A stretch of 64,000 nucleotides of DNA from CAYPNP01 sp964412195 (GTDB taxonomy: Bacteria > Acidobacteriota > JAAYUB01). The stretch spans positions 62,001 to 126,000 of the forward strand of contig CAYPNP010000007.1 in the NCBI GenBank assembly GCA_964412195.1. The letters are read 5' to 3'. Shown one piece after another: positions 8,753 through 16,892 of this stretch (position 1 is the first letter of the stretch; the number at the start of each line of letters is the position of its first letter). The notes below the pieces were generated by a model that was given only the letters and a program-made list of their open reading frames with translations, searched no databases and was not told the origin of the DNA. The translations under genes were made by a program, and so were the position numbers.

Positions 8753-9162
8753 GGATGCGTTCCGGACAGGGATTTCTGGTAGTCCTCGAGGATCTGCCGA
8801 TGGTCGAAGGCCAGGAGGTCCGGCAGCCGGCCCAGGGTGAAAACCGCCGCCTCGCGGGCGTCGTCGGCCCCCCGCGGGGTGCCCTTGGCGTCCCCGAGGA
8901 AGACGACGCTGACGGTGTGGCCGCGGGGGTCGCGGCCAGGCGCGGAGTAGACATGGAACTGGCCGGCCAGCCGGACGTCCAGTCCCGTTTCCTCACGGGC
9001 CTCCCTCACGGCCGCCTGCTCTACGGTCTCGCCGACGTCCACGAAGCCGCCCGGCAGGGCCCAGCCGGGCGGCGGGTTTCGGCGCCGGATCAGCACGACG
9101 CGGTCCCGGCCACCGACCCGGATGATCACATCCACCGTCAGCAGGGGGGTCTGGGGCGGCAC
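8749..9162 (-). CDS. Nudix hydrolase
   Basis: A small 137-residue cytoplasmic pyrophosphohydrolase. The complete Nudix box G-x5-E-x7-REUxEExGU is present starting at GGFVDVGE and ending REAREETGL. The preceding RRRNPPPGWALPGG is typical of ADP-ribose or nucleoside-diphosphate-X hydrolases, but specificity is not decidable. Translation most likely starts at GTG 9162, because AAGGAG lies 7-8 bases upstream; the frame remains open further back to 9468 without a better signal. First gene of the operon with the hydrolase and histidine kinase, overlapping the hydrolase start by ATGA. Confidence 0.9.
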   Translation of the reverse strand: MPPQTPLLTVDVIIRVGGRDRVVLIRRRNPPPGWALPGGFVDVGETVEQAAVREAREETGLDVRLAGQFHVYSAPGRDPRGHTVSVVFLGDAKGTPRGADDAREAAVFTLGRLPDLLAFDHRQILEDYQKSLSGTHP

Positions 9163-9198
9163 GCCGAAACTCCTTGCGGGACCGGATTCTAAGGCCTC

Positions 9199-9227
9199 AC
9201 TATACCGAACTCCCCCCGGCGGCGCAA
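9199..9227 (-). promoter_or_regulatory. Promoter of the Nudix-hydrolase-kinase operon
   Basis: On the minus strand TTGCGC (9222-9227), a 17-bp spacer and TATAGT (9199-9204) lie about 37 bp upstream of the GTG start at 9162. Confidence 0.6.
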
Positions 9228-9255
9228 TCGTTTCCTTCCCCGCTCCGCCGGATTC

Positions 9256-9264
9256 TGGTACAAT
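9256..9264 (+). promoter_or_regulatory. Extended -10 promoter of the GT2-like/Bat gene group
   Basis: TGGTACAAT (9256-9264) matches an extended -10 element (TGn followed by TACAAT). No good -35 is visible. If used, the ATG at 9263 lies inside the promoter, which supports the GTG start at 9305. Confidence 0.45.
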
Positions 9265-9304
9265 GACCCAGCCCATCTCCAGACCGGGCCCGCGCGAGGC
9301 ACCC

Positions 9305-10066
9305 GTGACCGACGGCGCCAAAACCTCCCCCACCGTATCCGTGGTGCTTCCCTTCGCCAACAGCGAGAACGAGGTGTTGAACGTGGTGGAGGAGGTGCAC
9401 CACGCCATCACTTCCCGGATCCCCGGATCGGAAATCGTCGCTGTGGACGCCCAGAGCCGCGACCACACGTGGTCGATGCTGCGGGAGCTGACCTCGGCCT
9501 ACCCGGAATTGAAGATCTACCGGCTGAAGGAGCCGGCCGGGTACGGCGCCGCCAGCGCCCGCGGCTTCCTGGAGGCCGTGGGCAAGTACGTGTTCCACCG
9601 CGAGCCGCACTGCCCCTGGAAAATGGAGGCGTTCTGGCAGCTGGCCCAGCGCCGGGTGGACGCGGGGGCGGGGGCGGTCTTTGCGGCGCGGGCGCCGTCC
9701 CGGCGGGGTCTGAAAGAGAAGGCCATGGACCGGCTGTTCCGGGACGAGGCCCTGGACGGCTGGACCACGGATATCCCCGACACCGGCTTCCCGCTGCAAT
9801 TCTTCTCCAAGAGCGACTTCGAGCGGGTCCACGTTCTGCTGCCGCAGGACATGCGGGCGCCCGGGCTGACCTTGTTCCTGCTGTTCGTCTCCTTTCAGCG
9901 GCAGGTCGTGACGGTCACACCAGCGGACTCCTTCCTGCGCGGGGACATCCGCCGGCCCGCCCCGCCGTTCTTCGCGGGCATCCCCGAATTCCGGCAGCTG
10001 GGGGGCCAGATCGCCGCGCTGCGCCGGAACCTGCAGCGCATCCAGGGACTGATGCAGATCCGATGA
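9305..10066 (+). CDS. GT2-fold protein with degenerate catalytic motifs
   Basis: This protein of about 253 residues begins like a family 2 glycosyltransferase (SVVLPFANSENEVLNVVEEV). The usual VDDGSxD nucleotide loop reads VDAQSRDHT, and the position of the metal-binding DxD reads FHREPHCPWKMEAFW. A later GFPLQFFSKSDFERV resembles the acceptor region. Loss of the DxD suggests altered or absent transferase activity. The start is uncertain: ATG 9263 is in frame but overlaps a -10 box, while GTG 9305 follows GAGG. Its stop overlaps the ATG of the BatD-like gene (ATGA), so it belongs to that operon. Function unknown. Confidence 0.65.
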   Translation: MTDGAKTSPTVSVVLPFANSENEVLNVVEEVHHAITSRIPGSEIVAVDAQSRDHTWSMLRELTSAYPELKIYRLKEPAGYGAASARGFLEAVGKYVFHREPHCPWKMEAFWQLAQRRVDAGAGAVFAARAPSRRGLKEKAMDRLFRDEALDGWTTDIPDTGFPLQFFSKSDFERVHVLLPQDMRAPGLTLFLLFVSFQRQVVTVTPADSFLRGDIRRPAPPFFAGIPEFRQLGGQIAALRRNLQRIQGLMQIR

Positions 10067-11064
10067 AACCGCCCACCCCTCCCGCCCTCCATCTGTTCTT
10101 CCGCCGCGCCGCCTTCCGGCCGGCGTGGCGTCCCGTCCTGCCCGCCCTGCTCGCGCTCTGGACCGGCGCGTGGGCCTTCGCGGTCGGCCCGCCCACGGTG
10201 ACCGGCGCCCGGGTGGCGGCGCCGGCGGGAACCGTTCAGCTGGGCGCGCCCTTCGACCTGACCATCGAGATCGACGCCGCCCCGCAGACCGTCTGGCACC
10301 TGCCTCCCGCGCCGGCCCGGAGCGGCGCCTTCACCCTGAGCCGGATCCGGATTGTCCCCGCGGGCGCGGCGGGCCGGATCCGTCTCGAAGCCCGCCTGCA
10401 GGCGTTCCAGACCGGGACGGTGGCCCTGCCCCATCTGCCGGTCCGGTGGCAGCTGCCCGGCGGGACGCCGCAACCTCTGATCTACTCTCCCGGGTCGGTG
10501 GAAGTGGCCGGCCTGCTGCGGGGCCGCGGCCCGTTCGCCTTCCAGCCCCCCCGCGGCGGGCTGGCCCCGTCCGCCCCGCCCCGCTGGCCGTGGGTGGCCG
10601 GGGGGCTGGCCTTGATCTTGGCCGGGGCGGGCGCCGGGGCGTGGCTGTGGCGTCGCGCCCGCCGACGCCGGGTTGAGCCCGCCGCCACGCCGCGCACGGT
10701 CGACCTGGCCCACTTCCTGGACCGCTTCGAGCAGGCCCTGACCGGGGCCGTGCCCGGCGGCACGATCCAGTCCCGGGCGGGGAGGCTGGTGGAGGTGTTC
10801 CGCGACTTCCTGTCCTGGCGCCTCCGCCGGGACTTCCACCCCCTGACCACGCCGGAGATCCGGGACGCCCTCGCCGGCAGCGAAATCGCCGGGACCACGC
10901 TCCCGGCGGTCGAGCAGGCCCTGGGCGAGCTCGACGTGCTGCGCTTCGCGCCGGCGGGCGGGGGGCGCCTGCCGACCCTCGGGGAAATCCTGAGGGAGGC
11001 GATGCTGGAGCTGGGACCCCGGAGCAAGGAGGCCGCCGATGCCGATGGCGCTGCGGTCCCCTGA
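10063..11064 (+). CDS. BatD-like membrane protein
   Basis: A 333-residue protein with a hydrophobic N-terminal export region (about 24-43) and a beta-rich, Ala/Arg-rich periplasmic part (VQLGAPFDLTIEIDA, then PVRWQLPGG). One transmembrane helix follows at about 182-205 (VAGGLALILAGAGAGAWL). The C-terminal region is helical and cytoplasmic, with FRDFLSWRLRRDFHPLTTPEI. This architecture, directly before a VWA protein, matches the BatD/DUF4381-type accessory proteins of Bat operons (aerotolerance or envelope stress). Family assignment rests on layout rather than a diagnostic motif. It overlaps the upstream gene by 4 bp and the downstream gene by 26 bp. Confidence 0.65.
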   Translation: MKPPTPPALHLFFRRAAFRPAWRPVLPALLALWTGAWAFAVGPPTVTGARVAAPAGTVQLGAPFDLTIEIDAAPQTVWHLPPAPARSGAFTLSRIRIVPAGAAGRIRLEARLQAFQTGTVALPHLPVRWQLPGGTPQPLIYSPGSVEVAGLLRGRGPFAFQPPRGGLAPSAPPRWPWVAGGLALILAGAGAGAWLWRRARRRRVEPAATPRTVDLAHFLDRFEQALTGAVPGGTIQSRAGRLVEVFRDFLSWRLRRDFHPLTTPEIRDALAGSEIAGTTLPAVEQALGELDVLRFAPAGGGRLPTLGEILREAMLELGPRSKEAADADGAAVP

Positions 11065-12034
11065 AACGATGCTCTGGGCCTTGGCCGCCCTCGCGGCGCT
11101 GGGAGGCGCGGCATGGGCTTTCCTGCGGTTCCGCCGGCAGCCGCTGTATTTTCCCGGCGCCCGGTGGCTGGCGGAGCTGTCCGGTCCCGGCCGGTGGCTG
11201 CCGCGGCTGGCCTACGGCTGCCTGTGGGCGGCGCTCGCTGCGCTGGTGGTGGCGCTGGGCCAGCCCGTATACCAAGGGCGGCGGGTGGAGCCGGCCACGG
11301 AGGGCGTCGACATCGTGCTGGTCCTGGACGTCTCCACCTCCATGTCGGCCCAGGACTTCCAGCCGGGCGGGCGGCTGCAGGCGGCCAAGGCCGTGCTGGG
11401 TGAGTTCGTCCAGCGGCGGCCCCACGACCGGCTGGCCCTGATCACTTTCGCCGCCGACGCCTACGTGGTCTGCCCGCTCACCAGCGACCATTACTCGCTC
11501 GAAGCGCTGCTCGAGGCCGTGGAGCTGATCCCCTTCGAAGCCGACGGCACGGCCATCGGCATGGCCCTGGCGAGCGCCCTCAACCGGCTGCGGGACTCGC
11601 CGGCCAGGAGCAAGGTGGCCGTGTTGCTCACCGACGGCGTCAACAACAAGGGGGAGATCGCGCCGATCCAGGCGGCCGAATTCTGCCGCCGCTACGGCAT
11701 CCGGGTCTACACCGTGGGGATCGGCTCAAGCGGCGAAACCAAGGTGATGGCCCGGGCGCCGGACGGCCGTCCCGTCTGGATCCAGGCCCGGGTGGAATCC
11801 GACCCGGCGACCCTCGCCGAGATCGCCCGGCTGACCAACGCCAAGAGCTACACGGCCTCGGACGCCGAACGCCTCAAGGGGATCTACGCCGAGATCGACC
11901 GCCTGGAAAAGACGGTCCTGGAGCGGAAGACGGTCACCTACGAAGCCGATCTGCGGCCCCCGTTCCTCTGGATCGCCCTCGCCTGCGCCGCACTCGCGGC
12001 GGCGCTTTTCCTGAAGTGCCCCACCTGCCTGTAA
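11039..12034 (+). CDS. BatA/BatB-type von Willebrand factor A protein
   Basis: The 331-residue protein has two N-terminal transmembrane helices (about 11-28 and 57-78), a central VWA domain and a C-terminal helix (about 307-326). The metal-ion adhesion site is visible as VLDVSTSMS (DxSxS), a threonine loop (ADGTAIGMAL) and LLTDGVNNKG. This is the BatA/BatB arrangement from Bacteroides aerotolerance operons; in general such proteins act in membrane complexes, often with MoxR ATPases. No moxR is visible here. AAGGAGG precedes the ATG. It is the last gene of the three-gene set. Confidence 0.88.
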   Translation: MPMALRSPETMLWALAALAALGGAAWAFLRFRRQPLYFPGARWLAELSGPGRWLPRLAYGCLWAALAALVVALGQPVYQGRRVEPATEGVDIVLVLDVSTSMSAQDFQPGGRLQAAKAVLGEFVQRRPHDRLALITFAADAYVVCPLTSDHYSLEALLEAVELIPFEADGTAIGMALASALNRLRDSPARSKVAVLLTDGVNNKGEIAPIQAAEFCRRYGIRVYTVGIGSSGETKVMARAPDGRPVWIQARVESDPATLAEIARLTNAKSYTASDAERLKGIYAEIDRLEKTVLERKTVTYEADLRPPFLWIALACAALAAALFLKCPTCL

Positions 12035-12086
12035 GCCTCCCCGCGCCGGCCAGCGGCGGAATCGTGACCGCTGGACGCCCCGGCTG

Positions 12087-12095
12087 TGATACAAT
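12087..12095 (+). promoter_or_regulatory. Extended -10 promoter of the C10 peptidase gene
   Basis: TGATACAAT (12087-12095) is an extended -10 element about 56 bp before the ATG at 12151. No convincing -35 was found. Confidence 0.45.
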
Positions 12096-12150
12096 CCTCC
12101 CCACGTCCAGCAGAATCGGTTCGTGACGACTTTTCCCCGGGGGATTGGGT

Positions 12151-13533
12151 ATGAAGTTCCGCTCTGGCCGACTCGCCCTGCTATCCTTTTCGGTCACGTG
12201 TCTCCTGGCGGGGTTCGCCGCCGCCGAGGCGGTCCCGGAACCGGCGGCCCGGATCGTGGCGCACCGGCACCTCGTCCGGGTGGCCGCTCCCTCAGAATTC
12301 CGCCCGGGCCCGGCGTCCGAGCTGCGGTCCGCGGACGGAGCGGTCCGGCTGGCGTGGATCTTTGACCTGGCGCCGGCCGGCTACGTCGCGGTGGCCGCCG
12401 ACACGGAGCTGCCGCCGGTGGTGGCTTACTCCTTCGAGGGCGGCGCCTGGTCCGGACCCGCCCCGGAGAACCCCCTGCTGGCGATCCTCCGGGCCGACCT
12501 GCGGTGGCGGCTCGGCCACGCAGCCGCGCTGCCGGAGCCCGCGCACGCCCGCCTGCGGGCGGCGTGGGCGGAATGGCTCGACGGCGGCCGGGAAGCCCGC
12601 CCCGCCGACAAGTTCCAGCAGTGGCCCCCCGCGGGCACCACCCCCACCGGCGGCTGGCTGGACACCAACTGGACCCAGGGCGCCCCGTACAACAACCTCT
12701 GCCCGACCGACCCGGTGGCCGGCGGGCGCAGCCTGGCCGGCTGCCCGGCCGTGGCCATGGCTCAGATCCTCAACTACCTGGAGACCGCCAACGGGACCGC
12801 CTTCTCCGACGCCGACGACTATTACCACAATTACGCCGGGCGCCAGTTCTGGATCGACAACGACTATCTCACCCGCGGCTTCCCGTCGTGGGCCCAACTC
12901 AACGGCTACCTGGCGACGCTCCAGGCCCACTACGACGGCCACGCCGCCCTGACCGACACCGACAAGGCCGCCCTGACCTGGGCCTGCGGGGCGGCGGCCC
13001 ACCAGGTCTACACGGCCAGCGGCTCCGGCACCTTCGGCGTGGACCAGGCGCTGCAGGCCTACCAGCGCTTCGGCTTCACCTGGGTGGAACTGCTCGAGCC
13101 GGAGGACCCCGAGCTGCTGGTCCGGCTGTCGCAGAACATGAAGGGCGCCCATCCCGCCCACCTGGCCGTGGTGACGCCCGCCTGGGACGCCGGGCACAAC
13201 GTGGTGGTGGACGGCTACAACACCGACAACTTTTTCCACTGTAACTTCGGCTGGGGCGGAGCCTACAACGGCTGGTACCTGCTGCCGGGCGGCCTGCCGT
13301 ACGACCTGACGGTGATCGAGGGCGTCGTCCTCGACATCACCGGACCGCCGGTGCCGGGGGACCTGAACGAGGACGGCGTCTGCGACGGCGCGGACGCGGT
13401 GATCCTGGCCGGCTACCTCGCCGGCTCCCTCACCCCGGGCGAGGGCGGCTTCACCGCCCCGTCCAAGCGCGCCGACCTCGACGGCGACGGCGTGATCCGG
13501 CCCATGGATCTCGTCCTGCTGCTCCGGCTCTAG
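12151..13533 (+). CDS. Secreted C10 (streptopain-like) cysteine peptidase with dockerin-like domain
   Basis: The 460-residue preproprotein has a signal peptide (about 1-26), a propeptide-like region and a C10 catalytic domain. The nucleophile is Cys198 in AGCPAVAMAQIL. The catalytic His349 lies in AGHNVVVDGYN, followed by FHCNFGWGG, the usual streptopain signature. Residues 403-460 form two calcium loops (DLNEDGVCDGAD and DLDGDGVIRPMD), a type I dockerin pattern. Known dockerins bind cohesins; no cohesin is seen here, so the partner is unknown and anchoring is inference. The ATG at 12151 is preferred to an in-frame TTG six bases upstream. Monocistronic. Confidence 0.88.
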   Translation: MKFRSGRLALLSFSVTCLLAGFAAAEAVPEPAARIVAHRHLVRVAAPSEFRPGPASELRSADGAVRLAWIFDLAPAGYVAVAADTELPPVVAYSFEGGAWSGPAPENPLLAILRADLRWRLGHAAALPEPAHARLRAAWAEWLDGGREARPADKFQQWPPAGTTPTGGWLDTNWTQGAPYNNLCPTDPVAGGRSLAGCPAVAMAQILNYLETANGTAFSDADDYYHNYAGRQFWIDNDYLTRGFPSWAQLNGYLATLQAHYDGHAALTDTDKAALTWACGAAAHQVYTASGSGTFGVDQALQAYQRFGFTWVELLEPEDPELLVRLSQNMKGAHPAHLAVVTPAWDAGHNVVVDGYNTDNFFHCNFGWGGAYNGWYLLPGGLPYDLTVIEGVVLDITGPPVPGDLNEDGVCDGADAVILAGYLAGSLTPGEGGFTAPSKRADLDGDGVIRPMDLVLLLRL

Positions 13534-13585
13534 CCCGCCGCCGGACGTCCGTCCCGCCGGGACTGACTGAGGCCGGCCCCCGTAC

Positions 13586-13606
13586 CCCGCGTCGCCCCGA
13601 CGCGGG
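13586..13606 (+). other. Perfect 9-bp GC hairpin after the C10 peptidase gene
   Basis: CCCGCGTCG and its exact complement are separated by three bases, 52 bp after the peptidase stop. The stem is terminator-like but no T-tract follows, so a role in termination or mRNA stability is possible but unproven. Confidence 0.5.
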
Positions 13607-13689
13607 CGGACGAATCGGCAAACGGCGGTGAGGCGAAGAGAAACCAGCGTGCGGCGCTGATCTGGGTACGCTCTGAGCCCCGGCACGCG

Positions 13690-13873
13690 GGAGGTACCCC
13701 GACCGGCAGGGAGGGGCGCACAGGGCCAATCGCCGAAACTAACGACCGGGCGACACGATTCCATCCACGAGGAGGCCTGGCATGCTCTGAAAAGTGGACG
13801 GAGTCGATCGGCACGCTCCCGGCGTCCCGACGGCTGATCCCTCGCGCCCCTCCCTGCCGGTCGGGGTACCTCC
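13690..13873. repeat. Element bounded by 30-bp perfect inverted repeats
   Basis: Positions 13690-13719 are the exact reverse complement of 13844-13873, separated by 124 bp. The arms contain GGTACC and a CGACCGGCAGGGAGGGG core. No reading frame is supported inside. It could be a structured RNA or a non-autonomous mobile element. Confidence 0.85.
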
Positions 13874-13901
13874 GTCCTGCCGGGAGGAACATCGACTCGG
13901 A

Positions 13902-13931
13902 TTGGCATCCTAGCCCCCGGTGATGTAGAAT
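13902..13931 (+). promoter_or_regulatory. Promoter of the MmeI-like R-M gene
   Basis: TTGGCA (13902-13907), an 18-bp spacer and TAGAAT (13926-13931) lie about 49 bp before the ATG at 13980. Confidence 0.6.
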
Positions 13932-13979
13932 TGACAACCGTTAAATCCATTCTCGATCACCGGAGGCGCAGCCCGCTCC

Positions 13980-16892
13980 ATGAACGCACCCGAATTCGTC
14001 GCCAAGTGGCAGAAGGCCGAGCTGAAGGAGCGCTCCGCCGCCCAGGAGCACTTCCTCGACCTCTGCCGCCTGCTGGGCCACCCGACGCCGGCGGAAGCCG
14101 ATCCGACGGGCGAAGCGTTCTGCTTCGAGAAGGGCGCCGCCAAGCACGGCGGCGGCGACGGCTTCGCCGACGTCTGGAAGAAGGACTTCTTCGGCTGGGA
14201 ATACAAGGGCAAGCACAAGGACCTGGACGCCGCCTGGGACCAGCTCCTCCGCTACCGCGACGCCCTGGCCAACCCGCCCCTGCTGGTGGCCTGCGACCTG
14301 GACCGGATCGTGGTCCACACAAACTTCGAGAAGACCGTCTCCGCCGCCCACGAGATCCCGCTGGCCGCCCTGGCCGAGCCGCGCAGCCTGGAGATCCTGC
14401 GGGCCGTTTTCTTCGACCCCGAGAAGCTCCGCCCCGGCGTCACGTCGGAGGCGGTCACCCGCGACGCCGCCGCCCGCATCGGCCGCATCGCCCAGTCGCT
14501 GCAGGCCCAGGGCTTCCCGGCCGACCGGGTGGCCCGGCTGCTGGAGCGACTGGTCTTCTGCCTCTTCGCCGAGGACGTCGGCCTGCTGCCCCGGGGCCTC
14601 TTCACCCGGCTGCTGGCCAACACCCGCCACGCCCCGGCGCTCTTCGCCCAGGGGCTGGACCAGCTCTTCCGCACCATGTCCACCGGCGGAGTCTACGGCG
14701 CCGAGCCCATCGCCTACTTCGACGGCGGGATGTTCGAGGCGGTCGAGGTCCTGCCCCTGCCGCCGGCCGAGATCGACGCCGTGCTGGAGGCGGCCCGGCT
14801 GGACTGGAGCGAGGTGGACCCGTCCGTCTTCGGCACCCTGTTCGAGCGCGGCCTCGACCCGGCCAAGCGCGCCCAGCTCGGCGCCCACTACACCAGCCGC
14901 GAGGACATCGAGGCCCTGGTGGAGCCGGTGGTGATGCAGCCGCTGCGGCGCGAGTGGGCCGCCTTGCGCGACGGTATCGAGGCGGACCTGGCAGCCGGCA
15001 AGCGCAAGGCCCGCGAGACGGGCCTCCAGCGGGTGCGCGCCTTCCTCGAGGAGCTGGCCCACCTGCGGGTGCTGGACCCGGCCTGCGGCTCCGGCAACTT
15101 CCTCTACGTCACCCTGCTCAAGCTGAAGGACCTGGAGAAGGAGGTCATCCTCTTCGCCAGCCAGCGACTCGGCCGGTCGTTCCTGCCCCTGGTGAACCCG
15201 GAGCAGCTCCACGGCCTGGAAATCAACCCGTATGCCTTCGAGCTGGCCCAGATGACAGTCTGGATCGGCTACCTGCAGTGGGGCCGCGCCAACGGCTTCG
15301 CCCTGCCCACGGACCCGGTGCTGCGGCGGCTGCCCGGCTTCCAGTGCCGCGACGCCATCCTGGACCTGTCCGACCCGGCCCATCCGAAGGAGCCCGAGTG
15401 GCCCGAAGTGGACTGCATCGTCGGCAACCCGCCGTTCCTGGGAACAAAAAAATTGCGTTCTGAACTCGGGAGCGATTACGTCGAGAGCCTTTTTAAACTC
15501 TATGGGGACCGGATCCCCAACTTCAGCGATCTATGCTGTTATTGGTTCGAAAAAGCTCGTGTGAGTATCCAACAAGGTAGATGCAGCAGGGCAGGTCTTC
15601 TCGGCACCCAGGGCATCCGCGGTGGCTTGAATCGTGAAGTCCTTAAGAGGATCAAGGAAAGTGGGGATATTTTCTTCGCAATTTCCGATCAAGAATGGAT
15701 CTTGAATGGGGCCAACGTCCATATCAGCATGGTTGGTTTTGATGATGGAACTGAAGAAGAGAAAGTCTTGGATGGAGTGGTGGTTGAGGCCATCCATTCC
15801 AATCTGACGTCGTCTGCTGATATCACACAGGCGCATCGGCTGGCTCAGAATGCCAGCTGTGGATTTATCGCTGACGTCAAATCCGGTCGATTCGATATCG
15901 TTGAAAATGAAGCGTTAACGATACTCCATCATCCGAATCCTCATGGCCAGCCGAATAGCGACGTGATCTTGCCTTGGATCAATTCACTGGATATCCTTCG
16001 AAGGGATCGACTAATTTGGATAATTGACTTTGGTGTCTTCAGGACTCGTGAAGAAGCAGTTTTATACGAACTGCCCTTCCTAGTTGCCACTGAAAGGATT
16101 TACCCAGAAAGGGCGAAGGTAAATCGAAAGCGCTATCGGGAATTGTGGTGGCTCCACGCCGAACCCTGCAATGAAATGAGAAAAGCTATTGCGCCACATG
16201 AACGATTCTTAGTCACGCCTACTGTTTCCAAATATCGGATCTTTAAGTGGTGGCAAGGGCCTACCTTGCCAGATCATCAGTTAGTAGCTTTTGGAAGATC
16301 CGATGACTATTTTTTCGGCGTCCTGCATTCCCGGTTGCATCAGGTCTGGGCGCTGGCGCAGGGCACGCAGCTCCGGGAGAAGGCATCCGGCTTCCGCTAC
16401 ACGCCCACCACCTGCTTCGAGACATTCCCGTTCCCGGCGCCGACGCCGGAGCAGGAGGCCGCCATCGCCGCAGCCGCCAAAGAACTGAACGAGCTGCGGG
16501 AGCGCTGGCTCAACCCGCCGGAGTGGACCCGCGCCGGGGTCCTGGAATTCCCCGGCACGGCCGGCGGCCCGTGGGACCGCCACCTCGACCGCGCCACGGT
16601 GGACCCCGCCACCGGCGTCGGCACCGTCCGCTACCCGCGCCTCGTGCCGAAGGACGACACCTGCGCCGCCCTGCTCAAGAAGCGCACCCTGACCAACCTG
16701 TACAACACCCGCCCCGCCTGGCTCGACCAGGCACACCGGAAGCTCGATGCCGCCGTCTTCGCCGCCTACGGCTGGGACCTGGATTTAATTGAGACAGAGA
16801 TTTTAAAAAGACTACTCAAGCTCAATGAGGAAAGAAATAATCTCGAGTCGATGAGGAATAGTGGTGAAAGCAAACTTCGCTCAACTTCTTGA
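13980..16892 (+). CDS. MmeI-like type IIL restriction-modification enzyme
   Basis: This 970-residue single chain appears to join endonuclease, adenine methyltransferase and target recognition, near the size of MmeI (about 920). The N-terminus has a D-x9-E-x-K nuclease motif: Asp64, Glu74, Lys76 in WEYKGK. A helical spacer follows. Methyltransferase motifs are GAHYTSREDI (301-310), DPACGSGNF (366-374, AdoMet binding) and NPPF (483-486, catalytic). Right after NPPF the DNA becomes visibly AT-rich from about 15443 to 16310. This covers the putative target-recognition region. GC-rich sequence returns for the conserved FGVLHSRLH segment onward, and the last 40 residues are again AT-rich. The pattern suggests specificity-domain exchange. 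It should cut and methylate the same site; the recognised sequence cannot be inferred. Confidence 0.87.
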   Translation: MNAPEFVAKWQKAELKERSAAQEHFLDLCRLLGHPTPAEADPTGEAFCFEKGAAKHGGGDGFADVWKKDFFGWEYKGKHKDLDAAWDQLLRYRDALANPPLLVACDLDRIVVHTNFEKTVSAAHEIPLAALAEPRSLEILRAVFFDPEKLRPGVTSEAVTRDAAARIGRIAQSLQAQGFPADRVARLLERLVFCLFAEDVGLLPRGLFTRLLANTRHAPALFAQGLDQLFRTMSTGGVYGAEPIAYFDGGMFEAVEVLPLPPAEIDAVLEAARLDWSEVDPSVFGTLFERGLDPAKRAQLGAHYTSREDIEALVEPVVMQPLRREWAALRDGIEADLAAGKRKARETGLQRVRAFLEELAHLRVLDPACGSGNFLYVTLLKLKDLEKEVILFASQRLGRSFLPLVNPEQLHGLEINPYAFELAQMTVWIGYLQWGRANGFALPTDPVLRRLPGFQCRDAILDLSDPAHPKEPEWPEVDCIVGNPPFLGTKKLRSELGSDYVESLFKLYGDRIPNFSDLCCYWFEKARVSIQQGRCSRAGLLGTQGIRGGLNREVLKRIKESGDIFFAISDQEWILNGANVHISMVGFDDGTEEEKVLDGVVVEAIHSNLTSSADITQAHRLAQNASCGFIADVKSGRFDIVENEALTILHHPNPHGQPNSDVILPWINSLDILRRDRLIWIIDFGVFRTREEAVLYELPFLVATERIYPERAKVNRKRYRELWWLHAEPCNEMRKAIAPHERFLVTPTVSKYRIFKWWQGPTLPDHQLVAFGRSDDYFFGVLHSRLHQVWALAQGTQLREKASGFRYTPTTCFETFPFPAPTPEQEAAIAAAAKELNELRERWLNPPEWTRAGVLEFPGTAGGPWDRHLDRATVDPATGVGTVRYPRLVPKDDTCAALLKKRTLTNLYNTRPAWLDQAHRKLDAAVFAAYGWDLDLIETEILKRLLKLNEERNNLESMRNSGESKLRSTS

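Larger units (their letters stand above)
13534..13979. other. 446-bp non-coding region with hairpin and long inverted repeat
   Basis: No convincing gene was seen. It holds a 9-bp perfect hairpin with a 3-base loop (13586-13606), a 30-bp perfect inverted repeat (13690-13719 and 13844-13873) and the promoter of the restriction-modification gene. The segment at 13619-13635 resembles the repeat unit found at 53371-53560. Confidence 0.7.

Noticed and set aside
6297..8996. An 899-codon minus-strand frame
   Set aside because: Only the last 536 codons encode a protein (the histidine kinase). The first part is an out-of-frame reading of the hydrolase and Nudix genes, which have their own motifs and overlapping starts.
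9469..11064. A 531-codon plus-strand frame
   Set aside because: Its first part is an out-of-frame reading of the GT2-like gene. The real BatD-like start is the ATG at 10063 overlapping the upstream stop.
13586..13606. Hairpin as an intrinsic terminator of the C10 peptidase gene
   Set aside because: The stem is strong but no T-tract follows, so it was listed only as a hairpin.
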